The notes: generated from the sequence alone by a model not told the origin. A stretch of 64,000 nt of DNA from Fragum whitleyi (GCA_948146395.1 OX411543.1:22050026-22114025); one strand, 5' to 3'; shown: positions 12,040 to 22,898, numbered from the stretch's first letter. Program-made: numbers and translations.

Positions 12040-12603
12040 TGACCCATTAAGCTTTATTCGACCCCATTTTTGGGGGATAAGCCATAGGTAATTTCAACAC
12101 GAAAGGCTAGTAACGCCCAGTAGAATTGTTTATCAGGGTGTGACCTTTATTCGACCTCATTTTTGGGGGGATAAGCCATAGGTAATTTCAACACGAAAGG
12201 CTAGTAACGCCCAGTAGAATCGTTTCTCTTGGTTTGACCTTTATTCGAACTCATTTTTTGAGAGAATAATAATAATGATAAAAAAAAACAAAAAAAAAAC
12301 ATGGGTAATTTCAACACGAAAGTCTAGTTACGTCCAGTAGAAACGTTTCTCGGGTGTGACCTTTATTCGACCTCTTTCTTGGAGAAAACACGTAAACAAT
12401 TTCAACACGAAAGTCTAGTTACGTCCAGTAGAAACGTTTCTCGGGTGTGACCTTTATTCGACCTCTTTCTTGGAGAAAACACGTAAACAATTTCAACACG
12501 AAAGTCTAATTACGCCCAGTAGAAACGTTTCTCGGGTGTGACCTTTATTCGACCTCTTTCTTGGAGGAAACACGTTAACAATTTCAACACGAAAGTCTAG
12601 GTT
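12040..12603. repeat. 91-bp minisatellite, six units
   Basis: Units begin TGTGACCTTTATTCGACCTC and end with the CCAGTAGAAACGTTTCTCGG block. Unit starts fall near 12040, 12139, 12233, 12355, 12446 and 12537. The last three spacings are 122, 91 and 91 bp; the long unit holds an insertion of A-rich sequence. Units on the right are nearly identical and those on the left diverged, so the array appears to be growing from its right side, next to the Tc1 fossil. Confidence 0.93.
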
Positions 12604-12998
12604 CGTCTGGCTCGTATCGGCCTACGGAGGTGACGAAGGCGTCAGAGAACAGTGTCCCTGATTACATCGTACTGCCTAGCTATAGCAGTAGCTGTTTGGA
12701 ACCGGTGTATAGCGTGAGTCAATTCAAAATGGTAAATTGACTCACGCTAGACACCGGCGTCAGTAACCCGAGGCCTGCCACCTCGAGGCCGATCTGCAAC
12801 TATGTCTGTTTGCCGGAACCTTGTATGCAGGTTATTGATAGTATTTCTGTTGCAATTAAAGGCACGGGCAACATCGGCATTAGTGGTACCTCCACTGAGC
12901 ATCAGCGACGCTTCAATTCGCTGACGTTTAGAGAGCCGTGGCACTGAGAGTCGCAAGAATGGATTGAGGGTTCGTTTAGTTGATTTAACATTCGACAA
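12598..12998 (-). pseudogene. Tc1-type transposase N-terminal fossil
   Basis: On the minus strand the frame from 12998 reads LSKRQRIEASLMLSGGTTNA, then DVARAFNCNRNTINNLHTRF and RPRGGRPRVTDAGV. This is the helix-turn-helix region of a Tc1 transposase with its GRPR linker. After a stop at 12747 the same frame continues as HRFQTATAIARQYDVIRDTV, a stop at about 12642, then RLRHLRRPIRARR. That matches the second helix-turn-helix half of the family. About 130 of roughly 340 residues remain, and the catalytic core is absent. The fossil stops exactly where the 91-bp minisatellite starts. It differs in sequence from the transposase at 5039, so it is a separate lineage. Confidence 0.85.
12701..12757. 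repeat. Hairpin inside the Tc1 fossil
   Basis: CCGGTGTATAGCGTGAGTCA pairs with TGACTCACGCTAGACACCGG around a loop of about 18 nt. It lies within transposase-derived sequence, which suggests a local inverted duplication during decay. Confidence 0.75.
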
Positions 12999-13212
12999 GG
13001 ACTTGCACGGAAAAATCCTGAAAAGTGAGACGCGTGCTTCTTGTGGTACAAAAATGAAATACCTATGACAAAATAAACTGTATCTTAACTTGAAATATGC
13101 CTAGTTTCTTTTGCGTTTGAGTATACATATAATGTGATTTATAGTGTAAAATTCTTTCAACCTTCGTCATCATATGAATACTTCTTTCCGTATAACGATG
13201 CAGGAAAAGATT

Positions 13213-13294
13213 CGCTGCGAGCAGGGTTCGAACCTGCGCGGGCATTGCCCATTGGATTTCGAGTCCAACGCCTTAACCACTCGGCCATCACAGC
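13213..13294 (-). tRNA. tRNA-Ser (CGA anticodon)
   Basis: The minus strand folds as an 82-nt type II tRNA. The acceptor arm is GCTGTGA with TCGCAGC and discriminator G, the A box is TGGCCGAGTGG, the anticodon stem-loop is TTGGACTCGAAATCCAA, the extra arm is GGGCAATGCCC and the B box is GGTTCGAACCC. The anticodon CGA (13259-13261) decodes UCG serine codons. There is no intron, CCA is not encoded, and a T4 pol III terminator follows (AAAA at 13205-13208 on the plus strand). All stems pair, so it is probably functional. Confidence 0.96.
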
Positions 13295-13582
13295 TGATGT
13301 ACGAGAATGTTGTGATATTTGGTTTTAATTTGTGTAAAGTTAGATATAAAAGAACGAAAAGATTCTGCAACACGGGAAAAAACCTATTGAAAATGATGGA
13401 GCAGGGAAAATATTACCTAAGGAGTTTGACTCTTATCCTTCAAAAAAGCAGGAAAAGGTTCGAAATAAAATAATTTTAAAATAACAACAAAAAACATTTT
13501 TTTTCAATCAGATTTTGTTAAGACACAATCAATATGGTTCTACAATAATTCTTTTATATGATTGTGACGTTAGGAAAAGGAT

Positions 13583-13664
13583 CGCTGCGAGCAGGGTTCG
13601 AACCTGCGCGGGCAATGCCCATTGGATTTCAAGTCCAACGCCTTAACCACTCGGCCATCACAGC
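13583..13664 (-). tRNA. tRNA-Ser (TGA anticodon)
   Basis: This is an 82-nt type II tRNA on the minus strand, differing from its neighbour 370 bp away at only two positions. The wobble base is T rather than C (anticodon TGA at 13629-13631, reading UCA/UCG serine codons), and one base in the extra-arm loop differs (GGGCATTGCCC). The A and B boxes are intact and a T4 terminator follows (13575-13578 on the plus strand). The flanks outside the gene are mostly unrelated, so the duplication is old or was mediated by the short tRNA unit alone. Confidence 0.96.
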
Positions 13665-14094
13665 TGTCTGCACTTCATAGGTTTAATATTTGTTCTTATT
13701 TGTGTACATCCAACACAATACGGCTTACACTTTACACAGTTAAGCGATATGTGATAAACCGATAACACTTTATACCCTATCCATTCTTTCTTTCATTAGA
13801 AGTGTTCGCGGATATTGCTTTGTAAATAACCCTCTTTTTGAGAAGGAATAGCTCTTAGTTCATTTTAAACTGCGAGCTCAAATAATAATACAGATGTAAT
13901 AATCTAAAAATAAAACATTTAAGATTAAGAATGTTTCTCCATTCAAACATAAAACTAACTCACATAAATCTAATATCCCATTTTTTTGCCAAAGAGTTTC
14001 AATAGTTTCGCACAAGATAGAACTATATCTTTGCGATTTTCGGTAAATAATGCGTTATTATTATGTTTTTGTCTCAAAGAGGTCGTTATATAAA
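13665..14094. other. Upstream flank of the tRNA pair, no gene seen
   Basis: AT-rich DNA with no recognisable coding or repeat content before the next family B element. Confidence 0.45.
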
Positions 14095-14355
14095 TGTGAA
14101 TGGTCACGCAAAAAGGGACCATCTGGGAACTCTGTAAAGTAAATATTTGAAAGAGAGATTAGGTCCAGCATAGATCAACCAGAGATCGCATTTAAACAAT
14201 TCTTTCACAGGAAGGTATATTGATCATTCTAGTTTTAGGAAGTAAGCAAAGTGCGATAAGTTTCGATCCTAGTCAGTCTGCGCAATTTGCACAGTCTGAC
14301 TGGGTCGACACTTAATGCACTACCTAGATGGTCCATTTTCGCTTGACGCGCCACA
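14095..14355 (+). mobile_element. Family B MITE, copy 2
   Basis: Left end TGTGAATGGTCACGCAAAAA and right end CGCTTGACGCGCCACA. The internal blocks AGAGATTAGGTCCAGCATAG and GTCAGTCTGCGCAATTTGCA followed by CAGTCTGAC match the family. About 260 bp, no ORF. Confidence 0.85.
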
Positions 14356-14734
14356 AATAAGTTAATCTTTCGTTTCTCCAAAAACTACGACACAAGTACT
14401 ACGAGTTAGTCATAGGACGAATTCAGTTGGGTTTTTTTTTTCACAGGAACTAAGTTATTTTTTTAGGATTCACAAAATGTTCCGGCCTGGACGACTTCAT
14501 ATGGATCGAGACGTGAACTAAATACCGCTCTCTTAGTCTTAGAAGCTTGGTTTTCATATAATTCGTCGGGAGTTTATATGAATATGACTTCCAAATCTCA
14601 AAAATTAACCCAAATTTCGTTGAAAAATTAAGTTTTTCTGGTACAATTGTACCAAACTTTAAAGATTTGTCGGATTATAATGCGCTTCAATAAGTTTTAC
14701 GAAAAACAAAAAGAGTTAACGATCACAATTTTGA

Positions 14735-14885
14735 TTAAGGTAGTGGACCCGTAATATTTTCGCAGAATTTCGGACCACATATTCTTTCACAATGTTAACC
14801 GAGGTTTCTTAATGAAAACCATTAGGAAACCTCGGTTAATACTGTTTAAGTTCATTACTTTCGAGATATTTCTAAAATTTCAGAC
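14735..14885. mobile_element. Family C palindromic MITE, copy 2, right end decayed
   Basis: Starts TTAAGGTAGTGGACCCGTAA, with inner arms GAGGTTTCTTAATG and CATTAGGAAACCTCGG. The right arm beyond ACTTTCGAGATATTTC no longer matches. Confidence 0.75.
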
Positions 14886-14979
14886 AGAAAGTCCTGGAAA
14901 ATACAGGGAAAACTGACAAAGAAGAGGTTGAACGAATAAACAAAGAAGGAAGGTTATTGATTATAAACGAAAACCATTA

Positions 14980-15046
14980 GTGAAAATATAGCTTTTGTTG
15001 TTCACTCAGTGAAATATAATTCGATTTTTCACGAAATACAAACGCT
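14980..15046. repeat. Half copy of the 53261-53402 foldback
   Basis: GTGAAAATATAG followed by TTGTTGTTCACTCAGTGAAA and CGATTTTTCACGAAATACAA aligns with the right arm of the foldback at 53261-53402. The left arm is not recognisable here. Confidence 0.55.
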
Positions 15047-15590
15047 TGTTCTTTTTGTTTCTATGGAAAAGCAAGCCGAAAACGTCGACATCGAAAATTT
15101 AAGGACGGATTCTCTTAAAGCGTGTAACTTTGAACGTAATTCACGGCGTAAGCAACGTCATGGAGTCATTTATCAGTAGGCCTCGCTTAGATAACGTCAA
15201 ATGGCGTGAAATGAACGAAAGTAGGTCATAAGTCTTTCTTAATTTTACTGGTTAGCGTTTAGGCATAGAATCTCAAATAATCTACCTTTTTAATTCTCGA
15301 TTCATCTACTGGAAGTTATTAAGAAAAACATCTTTCTGTACTAGAAAAGGGTGAAAAAGTTAAAATCAGATAAGAGTTTGACATAATATTGACATGCCGT
15401 ATAAATAGGTTTAGCTGAACTTTATCTGATTTAATTCATTAAAAAAGGGCAATGACTTATTTAAGTAGTCATTGAGATCCGCCGCTAGTTACTTTTAAGA
15501 TCTCCTTAAACAGTACTTTAGTTATATCTCGGATACTGGTTCACCTAGCAATGAATTTTCGTTTTTGATTTGTCAGCAAACTCAGCATTC

Positions 15591-15668
15591 CGAGGGATAA
15601 ACGCTAAACTATTTTAAGTGCCTATACATATATATACACTTACAAAAGTTTTGCGCTGATCCCTTTAT
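15591..15668. repeat. Family E hairpin, copy 2
   Basis: CGAGGGATAAACGCTAAACT at left is the inverse of AGTTTTGCGCTGATCCCTTT at right, around AAGTGCCTATACATATATAT. Confidence 0.75.
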
Positions 15669-15724
15669 ATCAAAGGTCCATCACTTTAACATGCTCTCGG
15701 TATTTTTTTTTTTTTTGTCACGAG

Positions 15725-15800
15725 ACAGGCGTCCGAGCGGTAAAGGTTATAGTAGATGCCTTAAAAGCGCAAAGACACTTACGTCATTTCGACCCTGCAT
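15725..15800 (+). other. Degenerate tRNA-like segment
   Basis: GGCGTCCGAGCGGTAAAGG resembles an A box of a Leu/Ser-type tRNA, and CATTTCGACCCTG about 45 bp later resembles a B box. The stems do not close well. It may be a worn tRNA-derived SINE head; this is a weak call. Confidence 0.25.
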
Positions 15801-16001
15801 CAATGAAGTTATCAAAAATGTGAAAATTATGGGAAACCGAAATATTACACAATAATCTACTATCTTTTTGCCTGTCAAAAAGTAGAGTGTTTATTGGCTG
15901 AATATTGTTCATTACTCCATGAACAAAGCTTTGATTACGAAGCTAGCAATTAAGTTTACACACAAAATTGTCCAATTTAATCTGACTGAAAAATTCTATT
16001 A

Positions 16002-16265
16002 TGTGACCCGTCACGCGAAAAGTGACCTTCTGGAAACTCTGTAAATTAAACATTTGAAAAAGAGATTGGGTCCAGGTAAGATCAACCAGGGGTCGCATAT
16101 AAAAGAAATTCTTTCACTGGAAGGTAGACTGTTTATTTTAGATTCAGACAATAAGCAAAGTGCGAAAAGTTTCGAGCCTAGTCAGTCTGCGCAATCCGCG
16201 CAGTCTGATTATGGTCGACTCTTAACGCACTACCGAGATTTTCCCTTTTGCGGGACGGGTCTCAG
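16002..16265 (+). mobile_element. Family B MITE, copy 3
   Basis: Left end TGTGACCCGTCACGCGAAAA; right end TTTTGCGGGACGGGTCTCA. The core is the perfect hairpin CAGTCTGCGC-aatcc-GCGCAGTCTGA. A 110-codon frame across it (16054-16386) is incidental. Confidence 0.88.
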
Positions 16266-16389
16266 ATTTATCAATAACGTTGTTGATTTTTTCGCTCGAT
16301 GTCATTTACCTAAAAGAAATGAATATGCCATTTTTTGTTTTCATTGCGGTATGAAACGAACACCCTATTCAACTTTGTCTGATTAAGTT

Positions 16390-17205
16390 TTCCGTTTCAT
16401 AGGTCCATGAAAAGGTTCGGTCAAACTATCCCTTTAAACTGATCACCAGAGGTAGAACCGTTAAGCTTCCAGACCTGAAACACAGGGCGGTGAAAAGAGT
16501 TTTCATCACTGATACATTACTCCGTATCTATCGGAATTTCATTAGAATGCTCGCACTATCAAAGTGTCAGAATGTTTAGACTCCGATTACTTCCCTTTGC
16601 CTTCGATATTGTCACGAAGCGTAAACCGAGTTCCTTCCCTTTACCAATACCGGAGATTTTTCCGATAGTTTACACCTCCCCATCCCCTTGTCAGCGGTAG
16701 AGTTAAACTCAAATCACATTCTGCATCACACAATCACCGAAGAAGGCCGAACTTTGGATATGGTTACGTTCGTGCTGAGGATATTTTCCAAAATGTGTAT
16801 GTTCCGTATTGCGTGTTTTTTTGTTTTTTTTTTTAAAAGTGTCAGTTTTGATTCATGGATATTTTCGGAATTGTTACATGTTATATGCATTGAGAAATCT
16901 TGATTGATGTATTACATTTTCCTTTCGTATAGAAATTTATAGGATTATATACATGACAGGATAATGAATTAAGCGTTTCGGCATGGATTTAACGGAATGG
17001 TTTTAAACTATTGCCCTTTAGCAAATTTTAGACGAAATATTTAATTATTTATTATTTCGATACATTCAAAAGTATATATATCATCAGTGGAATACTTTCA
17101 TTGAGTAGTATCTCCTATGAAGTTACTTTGAAATCAAATGAGATAACATTAATGGCTAAATTTCAGTATAACAGTTCTATTTCAAATTGACAAATTAAAA
17201 ATGAT
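16390..17205. other. Intergenic DNA, no gene recognised
   Basis: The stretch is slightly less AT-rich around 16430-16690. Short open frames have no domain I can name. I find no repeat family member. Confidence 0.4.
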
Positions 17206-17448
17206 TGTTACCCGTCACACGAAAAGGTACAACCTTGGAACTTCGTAAAATAAGGTTTTCAAAATGAGATTGGTTCCAGAGGTTTCAAAAATTCCTTCAC
17301 GTGAAAGTAGATTGATTATTCTAGATTCAGATAATTAGTAGAATGCGAAAAGTTTCGACCCTATTCAGTCTGCGCAATCCGCGCAGCCTGACAAGAGTCG
17401 ACACTTTACGTAATTCCCAGATGGTCCATTTCCCCATGACAGGTCACA
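17206..17448 (+). mobile_element. Family B MITE, copy 4
   Basis: Left end TTGTTACCCGTCACACGAAA; right end CCCCATGACAGGTCACA. The hairpin is CAGTCTGCGC-aatcc-GCGCAGCCTGAC. Slightly shorter than the consensus because of internal deletions. Confidence 0.85.
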
Positions 17449-17883
17449 AATTTATTATTTTAAGTATCTCGATTTCTTTTAAAATCCGATGAACACATTA
17501 ATAGTAGTTCCATTTCATTTAGTTGCTTCAGTTTTCATATTGTTCAAATGTTTTATATCCAAGCATTTAGCAAAAGCAATTTATAATTGTAAAAAATGTA
17601 TTATTTTAAAAGAATTATGACGATCAATCTGTGAATATATTTTTGTCATTAAATGAAAAATAGTTTCTGTAATTACATGTGCCACAAAACGAAATTATCA
17701 AGAACCTTTTAAACTTTTTTTTTCTTAATAGAGTAAAAGAAAGAAACTTGGTGAAAGAATGTCCATTTAAATGCAAATAAAGTGTTGTATATCATAGAAA
17801 ACGGAAAATGTTTATTCTTAAATTTCTCTACCGCGACATGTTCGTTTAAATTATTGATTGTTTCTGTGAAAATATACTTGAAC

Positions 17884-18022
17884 TGCCCTGCATTCAAGAA
17901 ATAAACCGCGACAAATTGTTTGCAAATAGCATTTATATCTTGCTTTGCACGTGTACTTACGTGCAAAGAGGGGTATAATTTGCAAACAGCTTATCCAGTT
18001 TTGTTATCCTGAACACAGGGCT
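17884..18022. mobile_element. Family D foldback, copy 1
   Basis: Outer arms TGCCCTGCATTCAAGAA and ATCCTGAACACAGGGCTG. Inner arms TTGTTTGCAAATAGC and TATAATTTGCAAACAG. The core is GCTTTGCACGTGTACTTACG followed by TGCAAAG. About 139 bp, non-coding. Confidence 0.85.
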
Positions 18023-18773
18023 GGCTATTACAAAAAATGTTGAAAGTGCTTTTACCTTTATGATTCCTTGCAATGATTTTGTTTTTTACCCTATATTTTT
18101 TCTTTCTGTTATTTAGGATGGAAAGATTGTTGCAGAATGAACTATATCATACTTGAGCATTTGCATCGAAGTTGCGGGGAATCTCTTTGTATTGGATTTA
18201 ATAATATCTGAAACACGAAGTTAGAGGGTCTATTAAGCCATGTACCTCGAGGTTAGAGGGACAATTTAAATGTTAAGTGATGGAGTGAAAATGATTTACG
18301 TGAATGAATTCTGGTGAGAAAAAAGAACTCTATGAATAAATCATTTGAGTCCAATAGATAACATTTCATTAACAAAAAACTGGGACGTTTTATTGATTAT
18401 TCTTCGAAGTTCCGAGGTCAAGTGGACACGTAATAGTGGTAAAATACCCGTAAATATTCGTTATATAGGAGACAAATGATATCTAAAAAATAAACCTTTT
18501 AATGACGTTAACGAAAAAGACAACGTTTCTTGGATATATTTGCCATATACTCCTCTCCGGAAAAAATAGCGAAAAGTGAGTTATTCATAACGATTTTAAC
18601 TCTGTGATTGGAAATATTCAGATATCGATAACTAAATCAATGGAAAATGTGAATGATTTAACATTAGGACAGATTTTATATAGTGAAACAGTGATAACAA
18701 TGTAAATACCATTTTGACGTTGTAATGTATTTTTTTTTAATTTCAAGAATAGAAATCATGTGACAGAAATGGA

Positions 18774-18780
18774 TATAAAA
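18774..18780 (+). promoter_or_regulatory. Putative TATA box of the 18987 exon
   Basis: TATAAAA lies about 30 bp upstream of a plausible start near 18805-18816 and about 210 bp upstream of the candidate initiation codon. CATGTGAC (E-box-like) and TGACG (CRE half-site-like) flank it. TATA-like strings are frequent in AT-rich DNA, so the support comes from its position relative to the exon. Confidence 0.3.
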
Positions 18781-18986
18781 TGACGTTTCGGACGTAGACA
18801 GGGGACAGTTGGACCTCACAGCAAATTTAATTAGTGTTTTGATTAATTTTTAAATTGTAGTGATTTCAAAATGGTGCATAAAAGTTTATCAGTGGAATTA
18901 ATTACCTCTTGAAAGGAAGACATATTTTCATCTAATAGTTTAGTATCTTCGATCTTGGTCTCAAATTAAAAGTGCTACTCGACGAA

Positions 18987-19074
18987 ATGGCTATAAAAAG
19001 AGGATTTCGTCAGAATTTATTTATTTATATATTTATTTTGGATTTACTTATTGGAGTTGCTGCATTAAATCTTG
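18987..19074 (+). CDS. Putative first coding exon with signal peptide
   Basis: The ATG follows GACGAA and opens 29 codons plus one base. The peptide has a basic N-region (MAIKRGFRQN), a long hydrophobic core (LFIYIFILDLLIGV) and a small-residue site (VAA) where a signal peptidase could cut. The exon ends at CTTG|GTAAGT, a strong donor in phase 1, the phase usual for introns that follow signal-peptide exons. The leader contains an upstream ORF of 13 codons at 18871-18912. The product would be secreted or membrane-bound; I cannot name the family because no downstream exon is secure. A chance match of ATG, hydrophobic stretch and donor is possible. Confidence 0.38.
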
Positions 19075-19251
19075 GTAAGTCTTAATTTTAAATTAAATTA
19101 CTTAATGTATTTGTATAGTCGCTTTTTATCATTGCATGTCTTCTTAAATTTATTCATTATATTTTCCAATATACTTGTATTTTGTCAATTCTATGAAATA
19201 TATGTATCATTTCGTAATTGAGCGATAAGAAGGTCGTTTATTGACGACAAT

Positions 19252-19387
19252 CAGCCCTGCGTTCAGGATAAAAACGTTAGCGAAGCGCTTTCGAAATGAT
19301 ACCTCGCTTTGCACGTATGTACACGTACAAAGCGGGGTATCATCTCAAAGCGCTCGCCAAACGCTTTTACATCCTGAACACAGGGTA
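19252..19387. mobile_element. Family D foldback, copy 2, inside the putative first intron
   Basis: A near-perfect palindrome. Arms are AGCCCTGCGTTCAGGAT and ATCCTGAACACAGGG, then AGCGAAGCGCTTTCG against CAAAGCGCTCGCC, and core CTCGCTTTGCACGT...ACGTACAAAGCGGG. It lies about 180 bp beyond the candidate splice donor. Confidence 0.9.
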
Positions 19388-19389
19388 GT

Positions 19390-21090
19390 TTCCCAATTGA
19401 CGACATGACGTCTACAAAAGAGAATGAAATAAAAGGATCATACGAAGATTTATCCTTCGCAGTCTCAAAGTATTGCTTCGAAGTATTTTAATAACAACAA
19501 CTTACTCTAAAGGAAATTAACATTTTCGAGAAGAAGTAAGGGACAATTTGAGATTGCTTTTGAGATTCACAGTAAAATATTCTATAACTAATCGAATGTA
19601 GAAAATTATTTTTCATGATGTTAATAATTAATTACGAAGCCATAAAAATAAAAATAAAAAAAGTTCTAATTACTATCTGTTCCACTGGGAAAAATAATTC
19701 AACTAAGTCATTTCATACTTGATTAAACTTTTGGTTTCATCTTTGGTTAAATATTAAACCTTCAATACAATTTTTTAGACTGTTTGAATAAAATTAGTTA
19801 AAGCTGCTCTTGCACAGATTGGGAAAATGTGAATTTTAACGTTTTTCGTAAAATCGATCGGAATAAACTACCTCATCATGTTGAAGCCTTTAAAATAACA
19901 AGATTCAATCTGGTATTGCATCGAAAGAAAGACCGATATACCCAAATTTAGGTTAAATTCATTCTGAAAAATAAAGTGACAACTAACGCTAAAAAAATTA
20001 TTCTTCAATTTCGAGCGAACTATTTTCGCTTGACATTCGGTATGATTGTCTTATTCAATCAAAGATTAAGGTTAAAGTATTTGACAGCTGGAAACTCCAT
20101 ATCAATACAAGCAAAAACTGAAAGGTTATTCACGGAAAATAACGATTTTGTAATAAATAGACTAGAAATAAATAGACTGGATTCCTTACTGAGCTTGCCA
20201 CTTCAAAAAAAAAAGTTACAAAATTATTGAAATATGTTGTTTCTAGTGCCAATGCTTTGGGCCATTCTTAATAGTCTAAAGATACACACATTTCCAAAAC
20301 ATAAAACAAGTTTTGTATTTTTTCTATGAAAAACTGTGAAAGAGCAGCTTTAATGGACCTTATTCAAAGATTTAAAAAAGTGAAAAGTAGAATATCTGCA
20401 AATGTGGTGAATATTATGAAAGAAAAGAAAGTTTCTTAAGATATTGAAATAAAAATCATAAAAAGTCAGCACAATGTTTAAAATGACTTTCGTCATGGTT
20501 AAATGATTATCATTATGATTTGCAAGACAGGTTACTCACAAAGCATTCTATTACAGTGCTAAGCTAGAATAACTATTCTTTATACCAGTTAGTTTTCTTC
20601 AACGTAAATGTGTGTTATTCGGTGTAAAAGAGAGTGTTTGTAATTATACGATAAACTGCACCTTAATTTTACAATTTATTCAGACGTCAAAAAAATACTG
20701 CACGTTTTTGGATAAAGGATTGTGAGCAAGTTGCAACAAAAATTAAAACACGCTCTTTTATACAGTCTCATTTTAAAAACAGCCATTATTCATAAAAATG
20801 AAGGGAGTATTCATTAAAAAGTCAAGTGCAAAAGTTTTTCCCAATTTCCACCCCAGCTTCAACTTTATTTTCTTTTCCATTGTATCGGGGTGACATCTTA
20901 GCGAAGTTATTTCATGCTTAATTTCACTCTAAACATTTCATTGATAAAGTACCCCGTATGTTATTGTTGGGTTTTGATTTTCGTATCCCTCCCTAAAAGT
21001 TTTTCTCTTACACTCTTTTACTAAAAGCTTTCAAATTCTAGGTGTTTTTTTTTAATCTAATGGGTTGAACGTATCAGCACGGTTTTTATC
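19390..21090. other. AT-rich DNA, possible intron
   Basis: No coding block or repeat family member is recognised. An open frame at 19976-20230 has no domain and sits in biased AT-rich sequence. Confidence 0.4.
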
Positions 21091-21091
21091 T

Positions 21092-21225
21092 GTCGTGCAT
21101 TCAAGATGATTACACATTTCCGAAAGTTTAATATGGTACCCCACTTTGCACGACTACTTACGTACAAACCGGGTAATAATATTTGTACGTTTGCAAATCG
21201 TTCGTTACGCCGAAAGCTGGACTGT
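21092..21225. mobile_element. Degenerate family D foldback
   Basis: CGTGCATTCAAGATGAT at left and the CACTTTGCACGACTACTTAC / GTACAAACCGGG core identify the family. The right arm is badly eroded. Confidence 0.5.
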
Positions 21226-21844
21226 CTTGAATTTAATGGACCGAATGAAGAAGACATTCTGATGTGAAAATCACGGATCGAAAATATGCCTTTTCAAATG
21301 CGATATGAGTATATAGGCAGAGAAAAATTACATATTTTAAACATTTTTTCTTTAAAAGAAAAGTTTTACGAATACACAGTATCTTGGTCAGATAAAAATA
21401 CGAACTACAGGTATGAAAGTCGACCTTTATCACTATGTTTTCCGTGTAAGAACAAGTGATTTTATATAATTCCATAGTTGCATATGCAGTATTTGAAGTT
21501 AATTTGGAATGAGGGAATGCGTTAAGTATCCAATAAAAGTTTTATACCGTCTAAATGACTGTAAATTTTATGTACATGTACCCACAAAGAAAACGTTGAT
21601 TTGATATTTTTGTATCTCTTCGCACGCCATAAAGCCCTCTAATAAGTTAATAGGCCAGTTTTCACCCGGTTATAGCCCGGTCGACCTTTCATCTAAAATG
21701 TTTTGGTACGAAGTTAAAGGAACACTGCCACAGAAGGTGGTTTATAACATGTCTACTAATTATAATAGCTAATTGGAGAATAGAACTTGAATTATGAACG
21801 AACAAACAACTCTATGGCTGGCCATATAATATGCAAAATGTAAA

Positions 21845-22045
21845 CCAGTCTTGTGTTCACAGACGGAACAGTGCAAACTGTTAGCCAATTATACCCGCCT
21901 AACATGCAAATCTGGGTATAATTTGCATATTGTTTGCTACAAGATACAAGATACAAAATTTTATTTATAGTCGGTTTTGTGATAACAAAATTAACATTAG
22001 CGATGTATCGCTATTATCCGACTTATCCTGAACGCAGGGCAAGTT
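21845..22045. mobile_element. Family D foldback interrupted by an insertion
   Basis: Left arm CCAGTCTTGTGTTCAC with AGTGCAAACTGTTAGCC; right end ATCCTGAACGCAGGGC. Between about 21948 and 22015 sits foreign sequence beginning ACAAGATACAAGATACAAAA, then TTTTATTTATAGTCGG. It looks like the minus-strand 3' tail of a non-LTR retrotransposon. Confidence 0.6.
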
Positions 22046-22117
22046 AGGTAAAAAAAAAAAAAAAATCAAAACAGCAACAAACCTGCAACCATCTTTCAAT
22101 TTTCCACAACTTTAAAC

Positions 22118-22258
22118 CTGACATTCGTTCAAGATGATAAAACCTTCGCGAAGCAATTGAGAAATACAATCCCGCTCTGCATACGCGCTATTGTATAAAG
22201 TGTGTTTTATATTCCAAACGTTCACAAACGTATGCATCTTGAACGTAAAGCAGTGTAC
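22118..22258. mobile_element. Diverged family D foldback
   Basis: CATTCGTTCAAGATGAT and ATGCATCTTGAACG are the inverted outer arms, and CCCGCTCTGCATACGCGC marks the core. Confidence 0.55.
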
Positions 22259-22386
22259 TGGTCTTCAACCGACAAACATTTCGCCAAATTTTCGATCAAA
22301 CCATCCCTAAAAATAATAAGTAATAGAAATGATAAAAAAGAAAGTGTATTATAAAATGGCGAAACAACAACGACTACGGCGCAAAA

Positions 22387-22525
22387 CCAGTCCTGTCATT
22401 AGGATGACCAAACGGTGCAAACTGTTTGCAAATTATATCCCGCTTTGCCCGCATTTGCACATGCAAAGCGGGGTATAATTGGCAAACAGTTCGCACCGTT
22501 TTATCCTCCCGAACGGAGGGCTGGT
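22387..22525. mobile_element. Family D foldback, copy 3
   Basis: Arms CGGTGCAAACTGTTTGCAAA and TTGGCAAACAGTTCGCACCG are nearly perfect inverses. The core is CCCGCTTTGCCCGCATTTGC, then ACATGCAAAGCGGGG. The outer ends are CCAGTCCTG and AGGGCTGG. Confidence 0.9.
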
Positions 22526-22898
22526 CAGTACATTCCTAACGATACAGCTGTAACATTTGACCAAAGACTAATAAACTGATTTATTTATGAACTTCAACAC
22601 TCCATTTAACGTGATCGATCCGCAAATTTAGAATGAAGCCATGAATAGCTCCGTAATAAACATGATGTTCATTAATTGATTTTTGATTGACCTTCACTCC
22701 ACATTATCGTAGACTCTGTAATGCTGGAATCATTTCCGATCACTGCTTATCAGAACTTTTTCCGATCACTTTTTATAATTGCCTGGACTTATCAGGCTTA
22801 ACGTGATAGGCTGGTCAAATAGAATCTCAAATAGAGGGAGAGAATTGGACCTAAGATTTCTATATTTCAACAACACTTTGTTAAAATCCGATGCTGTT

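Noticed and set aside
13134..13473. Overlapping open frames on both strands around 13.1-13.5 kb
   Set aside because: They overlap the tRNA-Ser(CGA) gene and each other; the tRNA explains the sequence.
16054..16386. 110-codon open frame
   Set aside because: It crosses the family B MITE including its hairpin core; the frame is incidental.
20245..20340. Alternative second exon after TTGTTTCTAG
   Set aside because: Phase-compatible but short, followed by a stop and lacking a good polypyrimidine tract; no better than chance.
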